NCBI RefSeq assembly: GCF_009707465.1
Contig: NZ_CP046120.1
Coordinates: forward strand, 2,757,501 to 2,821,500
Direction: 5' to 3'
Length of the DNA: 64,000 nt
Source: Novosphingobium sp. Gsoil 351
GTDB taxonomy: Bacteria > Pseudomonadota > Alphaproteobacteria > Sphingomonadales > Sphingomonadaceae
Below are positions 1-13,203 of this stretch, piece by piece; position 1 is the first letter of the stretch, and every line of letters begins with the position of its first letter. The notes beneath the pieces are model-generated. The model was not told where the DNA came from. It was given only the letters and a program-made list of their open reading frames with translations, and ran no database searches. The position numbers and the translations under genes are program-made.

Positions 1-3670
<3,670 letters not shown>

Positions 3671-3674
<4 letters not shown>

Positions 3675-5296
3675 ACGTCAGATCTTCGCTCAAGCTTAGA
3701 GCCGAGCGTCCTCCTCCAGCGCCAGACAAGGTACACAAAGCCAAGATATTGATCGTCGACGATGACGAGCGCAACCTGCTGGCATTAACCGAAGTGCTAG
3801 ATTCGCTGGCCGAAGTCGTCACTGCCACTTCAGGCCGCGACGCCCTGCGCGCCCTGCTTCGCGAGGACTTCGCGGTAATTCTGCTCGATGTTTTTATGCC
3901 CGAAATGGATGGCTACGAGACCGCCGGCTTTATCCGCGAGCGTGACCAGACCGCACGGATTCCGATCATTTTCCTCTCGGCAGTCAACAAGGAGACCGAA
4001 CACCTGATGCGCGGGTATGCGATGGGCGCGGTCGATTACGTGTTCAAGCCTGTCGATGCTCTGGTCTTACACTCGAAAGCGGCGGTCTTCGTAGATCTCT
4101 ATAAGCTGCGGCGAGAAATCGAAGAGCGTAATCGCGCCGAAATCGTCCTGCAGGAAGCCAAGTTTCGCGCGGAAGAGCAGCGCCTCGAGATCGAGCGCGA
4201 ACTGCAAGCCACGCGTCTGCGGCAAGCGGCGATCTTGAATTCTCTGCCGGTCGTGCTCTTCGAAGCCACGTATTCGGAGAAAGACGGGCTCCGTCGGCGC
4301 GTCGTCGGCGGAGACCGGAGTGCGCTGAGCGGCGACGCCGCGGCGTGGTTGCGCGATGATGAGGCCCGCTGGGAGGATCAGATCCTAGCCGAAGATCGTC
4401 CGGCCGTCGCATCGGAATACGCGAAGCCCTGCGGCAAGGGCGACCGGGCCAGCGTGCGCTATCGTTGGGCCACCGCCGATGGCCCGCCGCTCTACTTGCT
4501 GGAACAGGCCGTGCGCGTTGACGATCGCGCCTGGGTGGGCTCGATTACCGATGTCACGGCGCAGAGCTTGCTCGAAAACCAGCTCCTGCAGGCACAAAAA
4601 CTCGACGCGTTGGGTCAACTCACCGGCGGTGTGGCACACGACTTCAACAATCTCCTCGCGGCAGTGCTCGGCGGTATCCAGCTTCTCGCCCGACGGACAA
4701 ACCTGGACCAATCGCAACAAGCTATCCTCGATCAGATGCGCGAGGCGGTCGATCAAGGCATCGCTCTGGTCAAAAGCCTGCTGGCATTTGCTCGAAAGCA
4801 ACCGCTGAGCCCGACCTCCATCGATCCCGAGACGCTCCGAAAATCGGTAATGGGCCTCGTCGACCATGCGTTGGATACGACCTTCCCCGTCGATTGGACC
4901 GTGACCGCCGAAGATCATGCGTTTTTCGCAGACCCGTCGCAGCTTACGCTCGTGCTTCTCAATTTGATAATCAACGCGCGTGACGCGATGCCGGGCGGCG
5001 GGACCATTTCAATCGTCATAGATCGCCCCAGCGAGCCCTCCACCTCAGCCGACGGACTGCGGATCGTCGTGGCGGACGAGGGACCGGGAATCCCTGCGGA
5101 GATACTCGACAAGGTTACCGAGCCGTTCTTTACCACGAAGCCGCCGGGCAAGGGCACGGGCCTTGGATTGTCTATGGCCGCGGGCTTTGCAGAACAGTCG
5201 GGTGGAAAGCTGCTTATCAGCGCGCCGCCAAACGGCGGCACGCGTGTTGAGATCAAACTCCCGGCAAGGCGAGTTGATTGCGACGAAGACTTGTAA
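3671..5296 (+). CDS. receiver domain-histidine kinase fusion
   Basis: A 541-residue soluble protein. An N-terminal receiver domain (about 22-140) has the acidic pocket LIVDDDE, acceptor Asp in [11 protein letters not shown] and conserved Lys in YVFKPVD. A coiled coil (about 145-190) and a PAS-like segment (about 195-300) follow. A HisKA domain carries [13 protein letters not shown] (about residue 322) and HATPase_c carries [18 protein letters not shown] and [13 protein letters not shown]. The AHDFNN-type H-box is common in PAS-linked kinases of alphaproteobacteria. It starts with ATG in a 4-bp overlap with the upstream hybrid kinase, so the receiver is a plausible phosphate acceptor for that kinase. 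No DNA-binding output domain or separate response regulator is next to the pair. Confidence 0.9.
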
Positions 5297-5515
5297 CGCG
5301 TTCATGCAAGGAGGCGAGGCAGGTCCTCGCGACCTAGGGGCTACCCAGCAACGCGCTATGCTATCGCAACTTTTCATCACAGCGCCATTTATATCGTCTG
5401 GCAGTATGTTAACCGGTAGACCCGGCGGACTTGAAATACCCTGAGCCTTGCTCGTGGGGATTGGAGTCCCACAGTACGCATCATGGGCCCTCGCGGTCCC
5501 TGCAGGAGCTTTGGC

Positions 5516-6085
5516 GTGCAGAACCCGTTTCGCCGGATCGTTACCGGCCACGACGCGGCGGGTAGGGCAATCATCCAGGAGGATGGCTCGCCGACCCGGA
5601 TTCAGCGGATCGGCGGCGAGGCCGGACCGGTGTTTTATGAAGTGTGGAACACCCGGGCAACACCCGCGCCGATCGATCGCGCATCGGGCGAGCCGCCGGA
5701 AATCGGCATCGTCCTGGCCCCGCCCCGAGGCGGCACCCGCATCCGCGTGCTCGACTTTCCGCCCGACGATCCCGGTTTGGCGGACATGACCCCCGAGCAG
5801 GCGCGCGCCTATTTCGCTGAGATCGGCGCCGCCGACGCATCTTCGCACACCGGCGAGGGCAGCCGCCATGCGCACATGCACCGCACCCAGACCGTCGATT
5901 ACGGCATCGTCATCGAGGGTGAACTGGTGCTGATCGTAGACGAGGGTGAAACCGTAGTCCGCGCGGGCGACATCGTGATCCAACGCGGCACCAACCACGG
6001 CTGGGCCAACCGTTCGGGCAAGAATTGCCGGATTGTGTTCGTGCTGATCGATGGCGTGTACGCAGACGGGTTGCAGCCTGGTTAA
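5516..6085 (+). CDS. cupin-domain protein
   Basis: The single cupin barrel lies in the C-terminal half. The metal-binding motif region reads GSRHAHMHRTQTVDYGIV and GDIVIQRGTNHGWAN. The N-terminal part (RRIVTGHDAAGRAI) is typical of small cupins annotated as dioxygenase-like. I chose the GTG start at 5516 because AGGAG at 5504-5508 sits 7 nt upstream; an in-frame ATG at 5483 would add 11 residues and has no Shine-Dalgarno sequence. The substrate is unknown. The next gene, a nitroreductase, begins 27 bp downstream, so the two may be co-transcribed. The roughly 220 bp before it hold no recognised gene. Confidence 0.82.
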   Translation: MQNPFRRIVTGHDAAGRAIIQEDGSPTRIQRIGGEAGPVFYEVWNTRATPAPIDRASGEPPEIGIVLAPPRGGTRIRVLDFPPDDPGLADMTPEQARAYFAEIGAADASSHTGEGSRHAHMHRTQTVDYGIVIEGELVLIVDEGETVVRAGDIVIQRGTNHGWANRSGKNCRIVFVLIDGVYADGLQPG

Positions 6086-6112
6086 CCGCCCAACCAAGAT
6101 ACGGAGCAATAC

Positions 6113-6790
6113 ATGCTTTTCGACGACGTCGTTCTAGGACGCCGCAGTTGCCGCGGCTACAAGCAGGAACCCGTTCCGCGCAGACTGATCGAGGAAATCC
6201 TCGGTCTGGCCATGCGCGCGCCGTCTTCGATGAACACGCAGCCGTGGCACTTCTACGTGATCACCGGCGAGCCGCTCGACCGCATCCGCCGCGGCAACAC
6301 CGAACGCATCCTCGCAGGCCATCCAGATTCGCGCGAATTCCGCAAGGGCCAGCCGTTTGCGGGGGCGCATCGCGATCGTCAGGTCGGCGTGGCCAAGCAG
6401 CTATTCTCGGCGATGGGCATCGCCCGCGACGACAAGGACGGACGGCAGGACTGGGTGCTGCGCGGGTTCCGCCAGTTCGATGCGCCGGTGTGCGTGATTA
6501 TCACTTACGACCGGGTGCTCGACGGCAGCGACGATACCCCATTCGATTGCGGCGCGGTGGCGACCGCGTTGGTCAACGCGGCGTGGTCGCGCGGGCTGGG
6601 CACGGTGATCAACAGCCAGGGCATAATGCAATCGCCAGTGGTCCGCGAGCACGCCGGCATTCCCGACGACCAAGTCATCATGAAGAGCATCGCGCTGGGC
6701 TGGCCCGACGACAGCTTTCCCGCGAACGCGGTCGTCTCGGAGCGCAAGTCGCTCGACGAGGCGGCAGTCTTCGTGGGGTTCGAAGGGTAG
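6113..6790 (+). CDS. nitroreductase-family FMN oxidoreductase
   Basis: A 225-residue protein of the FMN-dependent nitroreductase fold. The N-terminal FMN-binding signature RRSCRGYKQEPV is followed by APSSMNTQPWHFYVI (about residues 38-53). The C-terminal part holds the conserved ALGWPDDSFPAN segment. Members reduce nitroaromatics, quinones or flavins with NAD(P)H, and the physiological substrate cannot be read from sequence. A GGAG element about 7 nt upstream supports the start. It follows the cupin gene closely. The next 195 bp, up to the PilZ gene, show no gene or clear regulatory site. Confidence 0.87.
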   Translation: MLFDDVVLGRRSCRGYKQEPVPRRLIEEILGLAMRAPSSMNTQPWHFYVITGEPLDRIRRGNTERILAGHPDSREFRKGQPFAGAHRDRQVGVAKQLFSAMGIARDDKDGRQDWVLRGFRQFDAPVCVIITYDRVLDGSDDTPFDCGAVATALVNAAWSRGLGTVINSQGIMQSPVVREHAGIPDDQVIMKSIALGWPDDSFPANAVVSERKSLDEAAVFVGFEG

Positions 6791-6985
6791 TCATTCCGCG
6801 TCCAACCGGTAGTCATCGTACCCTCGATCTTAAGTCGAAGCGCGAACAGTTCCCACTGAAGCTGCGATGCCGAGCAACGTGACGCAAGACTGCTCGGGGC
6901 AATTTTCGCACTGGGCGTAAGGCATGCTTAAGAACACGGATAGGGGGTTCTCCCGAGATCTCGCCCACGGCGCTGTTAACGAAGC

Positions 6986-7738
6986 ATGGACTATCTCGCG
7001 CAATCGAATGTCAGCAATCGTTTGGCACCACTGGCAGGACGCGGAGACCTTCCCACAATGACGTATTCGCTGTCGTCGCTGAACCGGCCGACCGGCCCCG
7101 CGTCCGGGGGTGACGCGTGGGACGAGGGGTCTTCCTCTCCGGAACAGCGCAACGCGCCGCGCTTCACCCTGTTGATCCGCGCCGCAAAGTTGATTGCGGG
7201 AGACGACGAATTCCTCGTCGTGGTTCGTGACATCTCGAGCGACGGACTCAAGATCAAAACGTTCCACGCTCTGCCGGAACACGGTGAATTTGCTATCGAA
7301 CTGGCGAACGGTGAACGGCACGCGATCGACAAAGTATGGGAAGACGGCGATCTCAAGGGGTTCCGCTTCCATGATCCGGTCGCCCGCGAACGGCTGCTCG
7401 CAGAAAGTGGCGGCGGCAAGCGCAAGCGCCCGGTGCGGTTGCGGCTCAAGGTGCCAGTCAAGGCTTTTGCCGGCGTGCGCTGCCATGACGGGGTCTTCGT
7501 CGACATTTCCCAGAACGGCGCGTGCATGTCGTGCGACGAGCATCTTGCGCTCGGCCAGCGCATCCGGTTCGAATGCCCGGGCCTTTGCGAGCTCACCGGT
7601 CTGCCCGAACTCACCGGGCGGGTCCGCTGGCGCCGCAGGCCGCTGTACGGCCTGATCTTCGAGCAGACCTTCCGGTTCGACGACCTGGCCCGGGTGACTG
7701 CGCGGTTCGCCGCAACCGAGGTGTTAACGCTTCGTTAG
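6986..7738 (+). CDS. tandem PilZ-domain protein
   Basis: A 250-residue protein with two PilZ-like domains. The first (about 52-130) has both c-di-GMP signatures, RNAPR (RxxxR) and DISSDG (DxSxxG). The second (about 150-245) keeps DISQNG, but its arginine cluster KRKRPVRLR has no exact RxxxR spacing, so it may bind poorly or serve dimerisation. PilZ domains are c-di-GMP effectors controlling motility, polysaccharide or development; the target here is unknown. An in-frame ATG at 7058 (MTYSLSS) is an equally plausible start. The domains lie well downstream of either. No membrane segment is present. Confidence 0.85.
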   Translation: MDYLAQSNVSNRLAPLAGRGDLPTMTYSLSSLNRPTGPASGGDAWDEGSSSPEQRNAPRFTLLIRAAKLIAGDDEFLVVVRDISSDGLKIKTFHALPEHGEFAIELANGERHAIDKVWEDGDLKGFRFHDPVARERLLAESGGGKRKRPVRLRLKVPVKAFAGVRCHDGVFVDISQNGACMSCDEHLALGQRIRFECPGLCELTGLPELTGRVRWRRRPLYGLIFEQTFRFDDLARVTARFAATEVLTLR

Positions 7739-7769
7739 GCATATTTCTTCATGACCTGGCAGGATCGCT

Positions 7770-9041
7770 ATGGCTTGCTGCGGTCGGGGGAATGGGGATG
7801 GCCGGGTTCCGCGCTGCACTTGCCGTAAATTCGTTGCGCCAGGCTGGCGTCGGACCGCTGCCGGTTTGCGCCAGATGATCCTCAGGGATCGCCGCCGCCC
7901 CGCGCTTCCCGCCGAGCTGGTCGGACGGGTCTGCTTGATCTGGATCGGCGTGGCGATGCTCCAGATTGCGGCGACAACGCTCGCGGGTCGGCTTTCTGCC
8001 GTCGCACTGCCGCCCGTATGGAGTCTGCCGACAGTTGCCTCGGCCCTGACCTTGGGTTGCGCGATGTTGCTGATCGGGCGGATCGCATATCGCTTGTTCG
8101 ACGAGGAGATTGCCGGTCTCTCCTGCCTGGCCAGCGCCGTGGCGGTGCCCTTGCTCGTCGCGATGCATCCGGCGACACTCGATACACACGGCCTCCATGC
8201 GGTCTGCATCCTGTTCGCACTCAACGGGTTGATGGCGCGCGAAGCGCGGCTCGGCGGCTGGGCGATCGGCGCGGCGCTCGCCTCGGCGCTCGCCCTTTCC
8301 CTCGACGGTGCGGTGCTGGGATTGGGCTTCGTCGCGGTCGCTGCTTTGAAGTGGCTGCGCAATCGCAACGAACGCTGGTGGCTCGTTCATGCGCTCCACG
8401 CGCTAACGGCGGTCACGGGGGCCATCGTCGCCGTGAAATGGGCGGCCGGGCAGGCGCCGGTGTGTGGCGTGCTGGGGATTGCACACCTCGCCGCGTTCGC
8501 CTGGGCGGCGGGGGTCATGACGGTGGTCGCGCTGTTCGAACCGCACCCGCGCGCCTTCACTCTCGGCGGCATGGGAGCCGCGACCGGCGGCGCGCTGCTC
8601 CTGCTTGGAGGCCTCGACAGCAGTTGCAGCGTCGTTGCTGCGACCGGCCTGAACGGAGCCACGCCTCTGTGGCGGGGCGGAGCGATCTTCGCAATACAGG
8701 CGCTGGGTCTTCCCCTGCTCGGGTTCGCCGCGGCGCTGCGCCTGCTCGGACCCGCGCGGGACTGGCTGCGGCGGTGGTGGACCGATTATGCGCTGTTGAT
8801 GTTACTGGCCGCGATCATGACCGCGCTCGATGCCCGGGCCGCTGCGGCGGCTTGCTCCCTGGCGGCGGTGCCGATTGGCTGGCAGATGCGCGCGTGGACC
8901 CGCGCAGCGCGCAACTCTCGTCGGAGCGGCCGTCGTGCGTTGGCGCTGACCGGGGTGGCGTTGGCCCTGGCCCCGGCAATGCCGCTCAGCTTGCTGGTGC
9001 TGGCCGCGCCGACATATGCCAGCAACCTGATCGGCCGCTGA
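7770..9041 (+). CDS. polytopic membrane protein, possible GT-C/PMT-like
   Basis: About ten hydrophobic segments are spread through the protein from roughly residue 50 to the C-terminus. The early lumenal-type segment TLDTHGLHAVCILFALNG loosely resembles the DHH-containing loop of bacterial dolichyl-phosphate-mannose mannosyltransferase-like proteins, but the canonical DHH is replaced by DTH and the protein is shorter than that family. Function is therefore unassigned. The ATG at 7770 has AGGA 5 nt upstream, yet the first 35 residues look non-coding (CCGRGNGDGR...). The ATG at 7875 (MILRDRRRPALP) is an alternative. A short ORF at 7751 (MTWQDRYGLLRSGEW) in another frame could be the true N-terminus if there is a frameshift. 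Confidence 0.6.
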   Translation: MACCGRGNGDGRVPRCTCRKFVAPGWRRTAAGLRQMILRDRRRPALPAELVGRVCLIWIGVAMLQIAATTLAGRLSAVALPPVWSLPTVASALTLGCAMLLIGRIAYRLFDEEIAGLSCLASAVAVPLLVAMHPATLDTHGLHAVCILFALNGLMAREARLGGWAIGAALASALALSLDGAVLGLGFVAVAALKWLRNRNERWWLVHALHALTAVTGAIVAVKWAAGQAPVCGVLGIAHLAAFAWAAGVMTVVALFEPHPRAFTLGGMGAATGGALLLLGGLDSSCSVVAATGLNGATPLWRGGAIFAIQALGLPLLGFAAALRLLGPARDWLRRWWTDYALLMLLAAIMTALDARAAAAACSLAAVPIGWQMRAWTRAARNSRRSGRRALALTGVALALAPAMPLSLLVLAAPTYASNLIGR

Positions 9042-9527
9042 TCAGCCGGGCACGAACAGCATCGCGTCGCCGTTCATGCAATAACGCAAGCCGGTGGGCT
9101 GAGGACCGTCATTGAATACGTGGCCCAAATGCCCGCCGCACTTGGCGCAATGCACCTCGGTGCGCTCCATCAGCAGCGAACGGTCCAAGGTGGTGCCGAT
9201 CGCGCCGGGCAGCGGTTTCCAGAAGCTTGGCCAGCCGGTCCCGCTCTCGAACTTGGTGGCGCTGTCGAACAGCCGGTTGCGGTCCGCTGCGCACACGAAC
9301 GTTCCTTTGCGGTGCTCCTTCAGCAGCGGTGAGGAGCCGGGCCGCTCGGTGCCTTCCTTGCGCAGTATTGTATACTGCCTTGGCGTCAGGAGCTTACGCC
9401 ACTCGGCATCGGTGTGCGTCACCGGATAGCTTTTGGCCTTGGCCGGCGTGGCCCCGCAGGCCGACGCCAAGGGGAGGAGGCTGGCGGTGCCTAGCCAGGC
9501 GAGGACACTGCGACGAGGTTGCGGCAT
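9042..9527 (-). CDS. msrB: peptide methionine-(R)-S-oxide reductase, exported
   Basis: MsrB domain with the catalytic motif GLRYCMNG near the C-terminus, plus GTGWPSFWKP and CAKCGGHLGHVFNDG. It reduces the R epimer of methionine sulfoxide in proteins. The N-terminus MPQPRRSVLAWLGTASLLPL is a Tat/Sec-type signal, so it probably acts in the periplasm. The ATG at 9527 has GGAGG 5 nt upstream; the longer frame to 9557 is unnecessary. One oddity: the first zinc CxxC, usual in zinc-type MsrB, reads CAAD here, so only three of four cysteine ligands remain and Asp may substitute. It lies 29 bp downstream of the P450 gene on the same strand. Confidence 0.92.
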   Translation of the reverse strand: MPQPRRSVLAWLGTASLLPLASACGATPAKAKSYPVTHTDAEWRKLLTPRQYTILRKEGTERPGSSPLLKEHRKGTFVCAADRNRLFDSATKFESGTGWPSFWKPLPGAIGTTLDRSLLMERTEVHCAKCGGHLGHVFNDGPQPTGLRYCMNGDAMLFVPG

Positions 9528-9556
9528 CGAATCCTCCGTCAGAATTTCTCGAGCCA

Positions 9557-10879
9557 TCAGAACTTCTCGAGCGTTACCTCGAGCTTGCGATGGCCATGGA
9601 CGAAGTTGGCGCGTACCCGCTCGACCCTGCCGGTAACCTTAACCCGCATCCGCCGCTTGTGCATTTCCTCGAGCAGAATCTTGAGCTGCAATTCGGCCAG
9701 CCTCGCGCCGACACAACGGTGGATGCCATAGCCGAACGCCAGGTGGCGGCGGGCGTTGTCGCGAGTGATGTCGAGCTCGTCGGGGTTGGGGAACACCGTC
9801 TCGTCCCGGTTTGCCGAGATGTACCACAGCACCACCTTGTCGCCCGCCTTGATCTCGTGCCCGAACAGGTCGGTATCGGCGGTCGCCGTGCGGCGCATGT
9901 GCGCCAGCGGGGTCACATAGCGGATGCACTCCTGCACCGCGTTGGGGATCAGCGAGGGATCGGCCTCGAACAGCGCGCGCTGGCCGGGGAACCGATCCAG
10001 CGCCTCGACGATCCCCGACATCGTGTTGCGCGTGGTGTCGTTGCCGCCCACGATCAGCAGCACCAGGTTGCCGACGAATTCGTTGAAGCCCATGTCCTTC
10101 ATCGCGTCTGAATGGATCATCATCGAAATCAGGTCGGGCGTCGGCGGGGCGTTGGCGCGCTCGTTCCACAGCCGCGTGAAATAGTGACCCATCTCGTTGA
10201 GGATGCCCTGACGGTGGGTGATCAATTCGGGGACCAGCCCGATCTCGGTGTCGCCCGACCAGTCCGACCAGAAGGTCAGCAGGCGGCGGTCCTCCCACGG
10301 AAAGCCGAACAGCAGCGCCAGCATTCCGGTGGTCAACTCGATCGACACCCGATCGACCCAGTCGAACTGTTCGCCCCACGGCAATCCATCGAGCACTTCG
10401 CCCGTGCGCTGGCGGATCTCCGCGCTCATCCGCTCCATCTCGGCGGGGGTGAACGCGGGCGCGACCGTGCGGCGCTGCCCGGTATGCTGCGGCCGGTCCA
10501 TCGCGATGAACATCGGAAGCTGGAATTCTTCCTCAATCTCGTCGCTGCGGTCGCCAATGGTGATCCCGCCGTGTTCCCATGAGGATGAAAACAGTTCGGG
10601 CAGGGCTTCGACGTGCTGGATCGTCTTGATCGTGGTGACGTTCCAGAAGTCCTTGAATGGCGTTCCGGTGACCTTGTTGATCGGCGCCTTGGCACGCATT
10701 TCGGCAAAGATCGGCTGCCAACGATCCTCGACGTAGATGTCCGAACGGCTGACATCCCATGGGTGGGTATGGACCGGGGTGCTTTGCGGATTCCTGCGAA
10801 GCCAGTCCTCGAGCATGTCCATCGCGGTCGGCGACGTCTGATACGTAAACGGCGCCTCGGGGGCGAGTTGGGTAGCCAT
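9557..10879 (-). CDS. cytochrome P450, CYP153-like
   Basis: A 440-residue soluble class I bacterial P450. The I-helix oxygen-binding motif is GGNDTTRN (about residue 265), the K-helix motif is ECIRYVTP, and the heme-thiolate loop is FGYGIHRCVG, with the ligand Cys at about 389. Segments GGITIGD and LPMFIAMDRPQH match the pattern of the CYP153 alkane/fatty-acid omega-hydroxylase family, although the exact family assignment needs alignment. It requires a ferredoxin and reductase. No 2Fe-2S ferredoxin gene is in the window, but a ferredoxin reductase of the right type lies at 14409-15632. A GGGAG element about 8 nt before the ATG supports the start. Confidence 0.9.
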   Translation of the reverse strand: MATQLAPEAPFTYQTSPTAMDMLEDWLRRNPQSTPVHTHPWDVSRSDIYVEDRWQPIFAEMRAKAPINKVTGTPFKDFWNVTTIKTIQHVEALPELFSSSWEHGGITIGDRSDEIEEEFQLPMFIAMDRPQHTGQRRTVAPAFTPAEMERMSAEIRQRTGEVLDGLPWGEQFDWVDRVSIELTTGMLALLFGFPWEDRRLLTFWSDWSGDTEIGLVPELITHRQGILNEMGHYFTRLWNERANAPPTPDLISMMIHSDAMKDMGFNEFVGNLVLLIVGGNDTTRNTMSGIVEALDRFPGQRALFEADPSLIPNAVQECIRYVTPLAHMRRTATADTDLFGHEIKAGDKVVLWYISANRDETVFPNPDELDITRDNARRHLAFGYGIHRCVGARLAELQLKILLEEMHKRRMRVKVTGRVERVRANFVHGHRKLEVTLEKF

Positions 10880-10930
10880 CAGGTAATCTCCCGGTCCTGC
10901 GGCGCCGAAGGACAGTTATGCTTTTGCAAC

Positions 10931-12181
10931 TTATCCAGCCAAACCTTCACGGGTGTCAACAAGAGTCGCTGTCCGTTTCCGCCCGAACAGCGAAAGACGC
11001 TGTGCCTTGCCCCTGGCCGGTCCCGATTTCATCACGCTGCGACGGAAGATGCCGGCCCCCAGGCGGATGATTCCCGCGACGCACAGCGCCTGCCAGGCCA
11101 ATGCCAGCAGGTGCGGCCACAGCGCCGGGCTCTGCGCGGCCCGTGCGAGCATGGCGAACGGCGAGCTGAACGGAACGATCGTGGCGAGCAGCTCCATCGG
11201 CTTGCCCTGCTGCGCCACGGTGAAGCTGGCGAAGAAGAACACCAGCAGTTGCATCATCGTCACCGGCATCGACATCGTCTGAACCTCGCGCACCGTCGCC
11301 GCCATCGAGCCGATGCCGAGGAACAGCGAGCCGAGCAGGAGATAGGCCGTCGCGAAGTAGAGGAACCCCAGCCCCAAGAACAGCGGCCAGCCGACCGCGG
11401 GTTCGGGCAACGTGGGCAACGACTGTCCGCCAATCGCGATGACCGCGCTGCCCACCGTGAACCATACGCCGATTCCTACCAGACTGACCGCAAGCATCGC
11501 GAACAGCTTGCCCAGGAACACCGCGTCCATCGGGATTGCGGCGGCGAGCACCTCGATGATCTTGTTGCTCTTTTCCTCGACCAGGTTGGACAGGACCATC
11601 CCCGCCAGCAGCATCGTCAGCAAGAACAGCACCGTTTGGGCGGCCTGGGCCGTGGCGAGGCGGCCGCTATGGACCTTGGCGGCGCTTGTAGCGATGGTCG
11701 TCGTCGCGATCTCGGGAAAGCGTAAGTTCGCAGGATTGCGCGCGGTGGCGGCCATCGTCGCGATCATCCCATCGTAGCGATCGAGGCGCTCGCCGGTCCC
11801 GGTCAAGTGGGGATTCTCGATCGAGCCGGTGACCACCGCCGCGAGCCGCGGTCCGCCCGATCGCATCGCGGCCACCGCGTCGAACTTGTCGCCGGGCGGT
11901 ACGTCCTTGAGCTTGATGAACTCGGGGACCTCGCCCGCCATGCGACCGGCCATGCGATCATGGGCATAGACCATCGCAAGGTTGTCGGCACCGCCCATGG
12001 CCAGCCCGATCTGGGGGTTTTCCACCGACTTGGCGACTTGCGCTCCGATGCCGCCGGCGAGCCCGCCGACCAGGATCGGGAACAGCGGGCCAAGCAGGAA
12101 GAACAGGAAAGTCTTGGAAAAGATCACCGCCACGAAATCGCGCCGCGCGATCACCCAGGCGGAACGGATGGTGCGGGTCAT
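10931..12181 (-). CDS. ABC-2 type transporter permease (NatB-like)
   Basis: A 416-residue membrane protein of the ABC2_membrane_3 (NatB/YhaP) type. It has one N-terminal transmembrane helix (FSKTFLFFLLGPLFPILVGG), a large extracytoplasmic domain (about 50-175) and five or so C-terminal helices from AQTVLFLLTMLLAGMVLSNL onward. The conserved VEEKSNKIIEVLAAAIPM after the first C-terminal helix is characteristic. The ATG at 12181 overlaps the ATPase stop as ATGA; a longer frame reaching 12517 is only the out-of-frame shadow of the ATPase. With its partner it should form an exporter of Na+ or another small substrate; the substrate is inferred from family only. Confidence 0.88.
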   Translation of the reverse strand: MTRTIRSAWVIARRDFVAVIFSKTFLFFLLGPLFPILVGGLAGGIGAQVAKSVENPQIGLAMGGADNLAMVYAHDRMAGRMAGEVPEFIKLKDVPPGDKFDAVAAMRSGGPRLAAVVTGSIENPHLTGTGERLDRYDGMIATMAATARNPANLRFPEIATTTIATSAAKVHSGRLATAQAAQTVLFLLTMLLAGMVLSNLVEEKSNKIIEVLAAAIPMDAVFLGKLFAMLAVSLVGIGVWFTVGSAVIAIGGQSLPTLPEPAVGWPLFLGLGFLYFATAYLLLGSLFLGIGSMAATVREVQTMSMPVTMMQLLVFFFASFTVAQQGKPMELLATIVPFSSPFAMLARAAQSPALWPHLLALAWQALCVAGIIRLGAGIFRRSVMKSGPARGKAQRLSLFGRKRTATLVDTREGLAG

Positions 12182-13161
12182 TTCAGGTCGGCCTTTTCTT
12201 CCGCAAGCGCTTTGGCGGCGGCCTCGCCCGCGATGGCCACGAACGCGTCGTGCAGGCCGGGCCGCTCGATCGACAGCGAGAGAATCCCCGCCTCGCCCTC
12301 GATCAGCGCGCGAAGCAGCGGCTCGACCCCGCCCGGCGGCAGGCTGAAGTGCCAGATCGCGCCTTCGCGCCGGGCGTCGCTGGGGAGCGCATCGCGCCAC
12401 ACGCCATCGTCGCGCGCCAGTTCCAGCCTCACCTGCTGGGGCAAGCGGTCGCGCGCTTCGCCGACCAGCCCGGTAAATGGCACCTTGCCCCCGGCGATGA
12501 TCGCGATCCGCTCGCACAGGCGTTCGGCGTGGGCGATGACATGGGTCGAGAAGATCACCGTGGTGCCGCGCTCCGCCAGCCCGCGGATCATCGCTTCGAG
12601 CTTGCCCTGGTTGATCGCGTCGAGACCCGAAAACGGTTCGTCGAGGATCACCAGGTCGGGTTCGTGGATCAGCGTGCCGAGCAGTTGCACGGTCTGCGCC
12701 ATGCCTTTCGACAGCTGGCGAATCTGACGGTCGGCGGCATAGCCAAGCCCATATTCCTCGAGCATCGCCCGCGCCCGCTTGCGACCCTCTCTCAGCGGGA
12801 CCCCGCGTAGGTGGCCGAGAAATGCGATCGCTTCGAACGCCTTCATTGCCGGGTACAGGCCGCGCTCCTCGGGCAGGTAGCCGATGCGATGTGCGATCTC
12901 GTGCGGGCGTTCGTGGCCCAGGGTGCGGCGCAGGCCCTCGTCGGGATCGATGATCCCCAGCAGCATGCGCAGGGTGGTGGTCTTGCCCGCGCCGTTGGGA
13001 CCGAGGACCCCGAAGATCGTGCCCGCGGGCACCTCGAGATCGACGCCGTCGACCGCGGTGAACCCGTCGAAGCGCTTGACCAGCCCGCGCGCCTCTATCG
13101 CGAGCGGACTCGTTGCGTGGTTGCCGCCCCCAGCGGTCGGGCCTAGCTCGCTCTTCATCAT
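12178..13161 (-). CDS. ABC transporter ATP-binding protein (NatA-like)
   Basis: A 327-residue ABC ATPase: Walker A GPNGAGKTTT, a Q-loop region GYLPEERGLYP, signature-like LSKGMAQTVQLLGTLIH, Walker B LVILDEPFSG and H-loop IFSTHV. The signature is LSKGM rather than LSGGQ, as is common in this subfamily. A C-terminal extension of about 90 residues follows the nucleotide-binding domain, as in NatA/YhaQ proteins. Adjacent ATGs at 13161 and 13158 are both possible starts. It is translationally coupled to the permease downstream and divergent from queG. Confidence 0.9.
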   Translation of the reverse strand: MMKSELGPTAGGGNHATSPLAIEARGLVKRFDGFTAVDGVDLEVPAGTIFGVLGPNGAGKTTTLRMLLGIIDPDEGLRRTLGHERPHEIAHRIGYLPEERGLYPAMKAFEAIAFLGHLRGVPLREGRKRARAMLEEYGLGYAADRQIRQLSKGMAQTVQLLGTLIHEPDLVILDEPFSGLDAINQGKLEAMIRGLAERGTTVIFSTHVIAHAERLCERIAIIAGGKVPFTGLVGEARDRLPQQVRLELARDDGVWRDALPSDARREGAIWHFSLPPGGVEPLLRALIEGEAGILSLSIERPGLHDAFVAIAGEAAAKALAEEKADLK

Positions 13162-13203
13162 CCGGCGCCTATCTAGCAGGCATGAACGGGAGCGACAGCA
13201 GGT

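Noticed and set aside
10613..11725. 370-codon plus-strand ORF
   Set aside because: Antisense to the P450 and ABC permease genes; His/Gln/Arg-rich, no domain.
12182..12517. N-terminal extension of the ABC permease frame
   Set aside because: Arg/Ala-rich shadow of the ATPase gene; the ATG at 12181 in an ATGA overlap is the natural start.
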